In this document: piece after piece, positions 61,401-64,000 of the stretch | Numbering within the stretch: the stretch's first letter is position 1 | How the letters are laid out: every line of letters begins with the position of its first letter | Assembly: GCF_003054195.1 (NCBI RefSeq) | Contig: NZ_QBKP01000011.1 | Coordinates: 1 to 64,000 of the forward strand | From: Gemmobacter caeni | GTDB taxonomy: Bacteria; Pseudomonadota; Alphaproteobacteria; Rhodobacterales; Rhodobacteraceae | Length of the DNA stretch: 64,000 bases | Reading direction: 5' to 3' | Program-made: the position numbers and the translations under genes | The notes under the pieces: generated by a model | Seen by the model: only the letters and a program-made list of their open reading frames with translations | Told to the model about the DNA's origin: nothing | Databases searched by the model: none

Positions 61401-64000
61401 AACGCGGGCGCGAAGGCTATGATGCGCTGATCCGCGATCTGGTCGCGCATGGCCATGCCCCCGACCGCATTGCGCATTTCTGGCTGGTGACGGAGCGCGA
61501 AAGCTTCCGACCCGGATCAAGCTTCTTCCATCGCAATATCGAACAGGGCTTCTATGCGCTGATGTTCCTCGGGCAGGCGATTGCCGGGGAAAACCTGCCT
61601 CAGCCGATCCACATGACCGTGGTGACCAACGGCGCGGTGCAGGTCGCGGACGAAGGGCTGCCTTACCCCGAGAAGGCCGCGATTGCGGGGCCGGTGCGGG
61701 TGATCCCGCGCGAACTGCCGGGAATGACCTGCGCGACGCTGGACCTGCGGCTGCCCGTCCCGGTGCGCGGCCGGCGGGCCAAGCCCGATCCGGCGGCGAT
61801 GGAGCGTTTGGCGGCCGAGGTCTGCGAGGATTTGCTTGCCCCGCCGGGTAACCGCATGGCGGCGCTGCGCGATGGCAAGCGGCTGGAGCGCGGGCTGAGG
61901 AAACTGCCGCTGCCAGAGGCGCGGCTGGACCTGCCGGAAGGTGCGCCGGTGCTGATCACCGGCGGTTTCGGCGGTATCGGGCTGACGCTGGCCGAAAAGC
62001 TGGCGGTTGCGGCAAAGGCAAAGATCCTGCTGATCGCCCGGCGTGACCTGCCGCCGCGTGACGACTGGACAGCGCATCTGGCCCGGCACGGTGCTGTCGA
62101 TCCGCTGTCGCGGCGCATCCTCGCGGTGCAGCGGCTGGAAAGCCTTGGCGCCGAGGTGCGGGTCGCCCGCGCCGATGTCTGCAACACCGAGGAGATGCGC
62201 GCGGCGATCACGGAGGCGGAGGCCGAATTCGGCCGCATCCGCGCGGTGATCCATGCGGCGGGTGTGGTGGACGACGGCCCGCTGCTGACCAAGAGTCCGG
62301 CGGCGGTGGAGGAGGTCTTTGCGCCGAAGCTGCACGGCACGCAGGTGCTGGATACGCTGTTCCCCGATGGGACGCTGGATCTGCTGGTGCTGTTTTCCTC
62401 GACCTCCACCATCACCGGCCCGGCGGGGCAGGTGGATTATGTGGCGGCGAACGAATACCTGAACGCCTTTGCGCAGGCACGGGCTGGGGGCAAGACGCGG
62501 GTTCTGGCGCTGAACTGGGGTATCTGGTCCGATGTCGGCATGGCGGCAGAGGCGTTGGCAGACCGCACCGGCAACCGCCCACCCGCGCCGAAACTGCCGG
62601 TCAGCGGGCGCCCCCTGCTGGCCGAGAGCACCTTTGACCGCGAGGGCGCGCGGCTTTACGAGACCGATCTGAATACCGGAAGCTGGCTGCTGGATGGCCA
62701 CCGCACGACGGCCGGTCAGGCCCTGGTGCCCGGTACCGGCTATCTGGAAATCGCGGCCGAGGCGGCGGCGGAAGAAGGCTGGGCGGCCTTTGAACTGCGC
62801 GATCTGATGTTCTTCCGCGCGCTTGAAGTGGCGGATGACGCGCAGCGCGCGATGCGGTTGCGACTGTCCGCCACGGACGAGGGCTTTGCGTTCGAGGTCC
62901 GTTCTGCGCAGGACTGGCGCGGGCGGCAGGGGTTTGCACTGAACGCGCAGGGGCGGCTGATGCCGCTGCGGGGAACGGCGGCCACGGTCGATCTGGCGGC
63001 GATTGCCGCGCGGATGGGACCGGCAGCCGAGGATGCGAGGGGCATCCGCTCGCCACAGGAGGACCACCTTGCCTTCGGTCCGCGCTGGCGCGTGCTGCAC
63101 CGCATGGCGCTGGGGCAGGGCGAGGGGCTGGCGGTGCTGACCCTGCCGCTGGCAGCGCAGGTCGATCTGACACAGGGCTGGCTGATGCATCCGGCGCTGA
63201 TGGATCTGGCGACCGGCTGGGCCATGGGCCTGATCGAGGGCTACCGCCCCGACCACCTCTGGGTGCCGGTCTCCTATGGCCGGGTGCGGGTCTGGGGGCC
63301 GATCCCGGCGCGGGTCCACAGCTGGGTGCGCAATGCTGCCGCCAACCGGGGCGAGGGACCGGTGGCGGTATTCGACGTCACGCTGGCGGACGACACCGGC
63401 CGCGTGCTGGCCGAGATCGAGGGCTTCACCATCCGGCGGCTGGAAACCGGCTTTGCCGCACCGCCACTGGCCGAACGCGATCTGACCTTCGACACCGATC
63501 CCGCAGGCGCCCGCCCGGCCTCGCCGCAAGAGGAGCGGCTGCTGCACAACCTGTCGCAGGGCATCCGCGCCGAAGAGGGCGCCGATGCCTTCCTGCGTGC
63601 CGTGGCAACCGGGCAGTCGCAGGTCATCGTCTCGTCGCTGGACCTGCCCGCGCTGGTGCGGCAGGCTGACCGGGCCGAGGCCGCCGCACGACCGGAGGGG
63701 CAGAGCTTCGCCCGCCCGGATCTGGACAGCGACTATATCGAGCCACGCAATGACATCGAACGCACGCTTGTCGGCTTCTGGCAGGATCTGCTGGGCGTCG
63801 GGCAGGTGGGGGTCGAGGATGATTTCTTCGCGCTGGGCGGGCACAGCCTCATTGCGGTGCGCCTGTTTGCCATGGTGAAAAAGGCGTTCCGGGTGGATTT
63901 CCCGATCTCTGTGCTGTTCGAGGCGCCGACCATCGCCGCCTGTGCCCGTCTGATCGAGGAACGCATCGGTCCGCAGGACAGCGTGGCCGAAAAGGCGCCG
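58463..64000 (+). CDS. Type I polyketide synthase, KS-AT-KR-DH-ACP module (3' end outside window)
   Basis: A single frame is open for 1,846 codons without a stop. It holds a ketosynthase (residues about 14-450; Cys187 in QTACSTSL, His323 in VECHGTGT, His363 in KTNIGHLD) and an acyltransferase (about 535-830; Ser636 in GHSMGE). A ketoreductase with its structural half follows (about 900-1370; GGFGGIG 1167-1173, Ser1313, Tyr1326, Asn1330), then a hot-dog dehydratase (about 1395-1675; His1413 in DGHR, Asp1581 in HPALMD) and an acyl carrier domain (about 1750-1835; Ser1795 in GGHSLIAV). All catalytic residues are present. KR before DH is not the common order. More modules or a thioesterase may follow beyond 64000. 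It lies 190 bp after an exopolysaccharide glycosyltransferase gene. Confidence 0.9.
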   Translation, partial: MSDKGFEPSGISETDIAIVGMAAHLPGAPSVEAYWQNLRDGIESIRHLTEAELLANGENPAKLRNPNYVPAAAPLDGFADFDADFFGFSPKEAAILDPQHRQFLEVAWEAMENAGHVPEAFRGAIGVYAGCGMGSYFYFNLCSNRDLVDGTGMFLLRHTGNDKDFLSTRVSHIFDLKGPSINLQTACSTSLVAAHYASQALLNGECDMALAGGVTIELPQGRGYVFHEGEILSPDGHCHAFDHRAQGTVFGSGAGCVVLRRAVDAIRDGDHIWAIVKGSAVNNDGAAKAGYLAPSVEGQARCVAEAQAIAGVTSDTVDYVECHGTGTYLGDPIEVAALTQGFAESAQSVGTCRIGSVKTNIGHLDTAAGVASLIKVALSLHHREMPPSLGYEAPNPAIDFETSPFRVNDRLTPWEGKGRPRRAGVNSLGVGGTNAHAVLEEAPGREASDASDWPFQPIVISAKSKTALDAQAARLAAHLRAHPEQPLADVAFTLKEGRRAFEKRRVLVAESHAGAADLLEGKDPRRVFSHDWLGDDPEVVFMFPGGGAQFAGMARDLYDTEPEFRDWMDRGLAVLQPKLDYDIRALWLPEPGQEAAANARLKRPSVQLPLIMIVEYALAKLYQSWGVQPAALIGHSMGENTAACLAGVMSFEDCIGLVHLRGQLFDTVPPGGMLSVPMDEATLRPRLTGDLDMASVNAPGLCVVSGPDAALADLAAALAADEVETQRILIDIAAHSRMLEPILARFGAYLRSIPLHAPGVPVISNRTGLPLTAAEATDPDYWVRHLRNTVLFRQGMEHLTATPGRVYLEMGPGRALSSLAQANGVAPVQVVAALRHPEQQMADDAWHMASIARLWACGVPVDWEPVWGGARRRRVPLPGYAFQRKTYFVEPAQPQAAGVEETPARIADVAGWGWRPVWRARAAEEEDEPAAHSWLVFADEAGLALPVVTRLRAEGHRVTVVRSGDAFARDGEGNYTLNPERGREGYDALIRDLVAHGHAPDRIAHFWLVTERESFRPGSSFFHRNIEQGFYALMFLGQAIAGENLPQPIHMTVVTNGAVQVADEGLPYPEKAAIAGPVRVIPRELPGMTCATLDLRLPVPVRGRRAKPDPAAMERLAAEVCEDLLAPPGNRMAALRDGKRLERGLRKLPLPEARLDLPEGAPVLITGGFGGIGLTLAEKLAVAAKAKILLIARRDLPPRDDWTAHLARHGAVDPLSRRILAVQRLESLGAEVRVARADVCNTEEMRAAITEAEAEFGRIRAVIHAAGVVDDGPLLTKSPAAVEEVFAPKLHGTQVLDTLFPDGTLDLLVLFSSTSTITGPAGQVDYVAANEYLNAFAQARAGGKTRVLALNWGIWSDVGMAAEALADRTGNRPPAPKLPVSGRPLLAESTFDREGARLYETDLNTGSWLLDGHRTTAGQALVPGTGYLEIAAEAAAEEGWAAFELRDLMFFRALEVADDAQRAMRLRLSATDEGFAFEVRSAQDWRGRQGFALNAQGRLMPLRGTAATVDLAAIAARMGPAAEDARGIRSPQEDHLAFGPRWRVLHRMALGQGEGLAVLTLPLAAQVDLTQGWLMHPALMDLATGWAMGLIEGYRPDHLWVPVSYGRVRVWGPIPARVHSWVRNAAANRGEGPVAVFDVTLADDTGRVLAEIEGFTIRRLETGFAAPPLAERDLTFDTDPAGARPASPQEERLLHNLSQGIRAEEGADAFLRAVATGQSQVIVSSLDLPALVRQADRAEAAARPEGQSFARPDLDSDYIEPRNDIERTLVGFWQDLLGVGQVGVEDDFFALGGHSLIAVRLFAMVKKAFRVDFPISVLFEAPTIAACARLIEERIGPQDSVAEKAP

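Noticed and set aside
61517-63844. Long minus-strand open frame (775 codons) opposite the PKS KR/DH region
   Set aside because: Same reason: it mirrors the PKS codons and shows no domain.
1-64000. tRNA genes, rRNA genes, CRISPR arrays, intact insertion sequences, replication origins
   Set aside because: None was recognised on either strand by reading. A dedicated tRNA or repeat search was not possible here.

Overview
The window is about 64 kb of GC-rich DNA with the gene content of an alphaproteobacterium of the Rhodobacteraceae (Paracoccus/Rhodobacter-like). This placement is inferred from protein styles (UgpB, a single-domain ModE, a NosR-like protein, DUF1636, ExoY/GumC-type polysaccharide genes), not from a marker gene. 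Genes are packed tightly, with many 1-8 bp ATGA/TGATG overlaps. No tRNA, rRNA, CRISPR array or intact insertion sequence was seen.

Layout. 1-3.24 kb: the edge of a decayed prophage. It holds the C-terminal part of a tail-tip protein with a probable frameshift, a truncated tail assembly chaperone, a fragment of a DUF3987 replication protein and the C-terminal piece of a LysR regulator. 3.24-13.1 kb: a peptide or D-amino-acid scavenging locus. An RpiR regulator, a complete Dpp-type ABC transporter and an M81 (MlrC-like) metallopeptidase lie on the minus strand, and an N-acylamino-acid racemase and a GNAT acyltransferase are divergent on the plus strand. A 16-bp palindrome lies between them. 13.2-19.9 kb: a ugpBAEC glycerol-3-phosphate importer with a candidate PHO box, followed by an EEP-family phosphodiesterase and a phospholipase D/cardiolipin synthase. 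20.1-26.9 kb: a three-gene signalling system (molybdopterin-fold periplasmic protein, hybrid kinase, NarL-type regulator) facing modE-modABC, which has a perfect palindrome in front of modA. 26.98-30.3 kb: a cobalamin riboswitch driving DUF1636 and a BtuD/BtuF/BtuC-like importer. 30.3-34.2 kb: a lone SsuC/TauC-type permease, then a NosR-like flavo/iron-sulfur membrane protein with its FMN transferase ApbE but no nosZ. 34.2-45.5 kb: housekeeping and accessory genes (LysE exporter, homocysteine methyltransferase, RluA, YqjE/YqjD-like membrane proteins, an AI-2E family protein, a flavin oxidoreductase, an MTA/SAH nucleosidase, an aldehyde dehydrogenase, a GT92-like transferase, a 1-Cys peroxiredoxin).

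45.5-58.3 kb is an exopolysaccharide locus with genes on alternating strands: glycosyltransferases, a Wzx-type flippase, an ExoY-type initiating transferase, a GumC/Wzz-like chain-length protein, a CpsD-like ATPase, a WecG/TagA transferase, an acyltransferase and a Wzy/ligase-like polymerase. From 58,463 to the end of the window runs one unbroken 1,846-codon frame. It encodes a type I polyketide synthase module in the order KS-AT-KR-DH-ACP and leaves the window without a stop.

The parts most worth follow-up are the KR-before-DH polyketide synthase attached to the exopolysaccharide locus, the racemase/acyltransferase/M81/Dpp locus with its candidate operator, the NosR-ApbE pair without nosZ, and the kinase system whose molybdopterin-fold partner lacks any mature cysteine.
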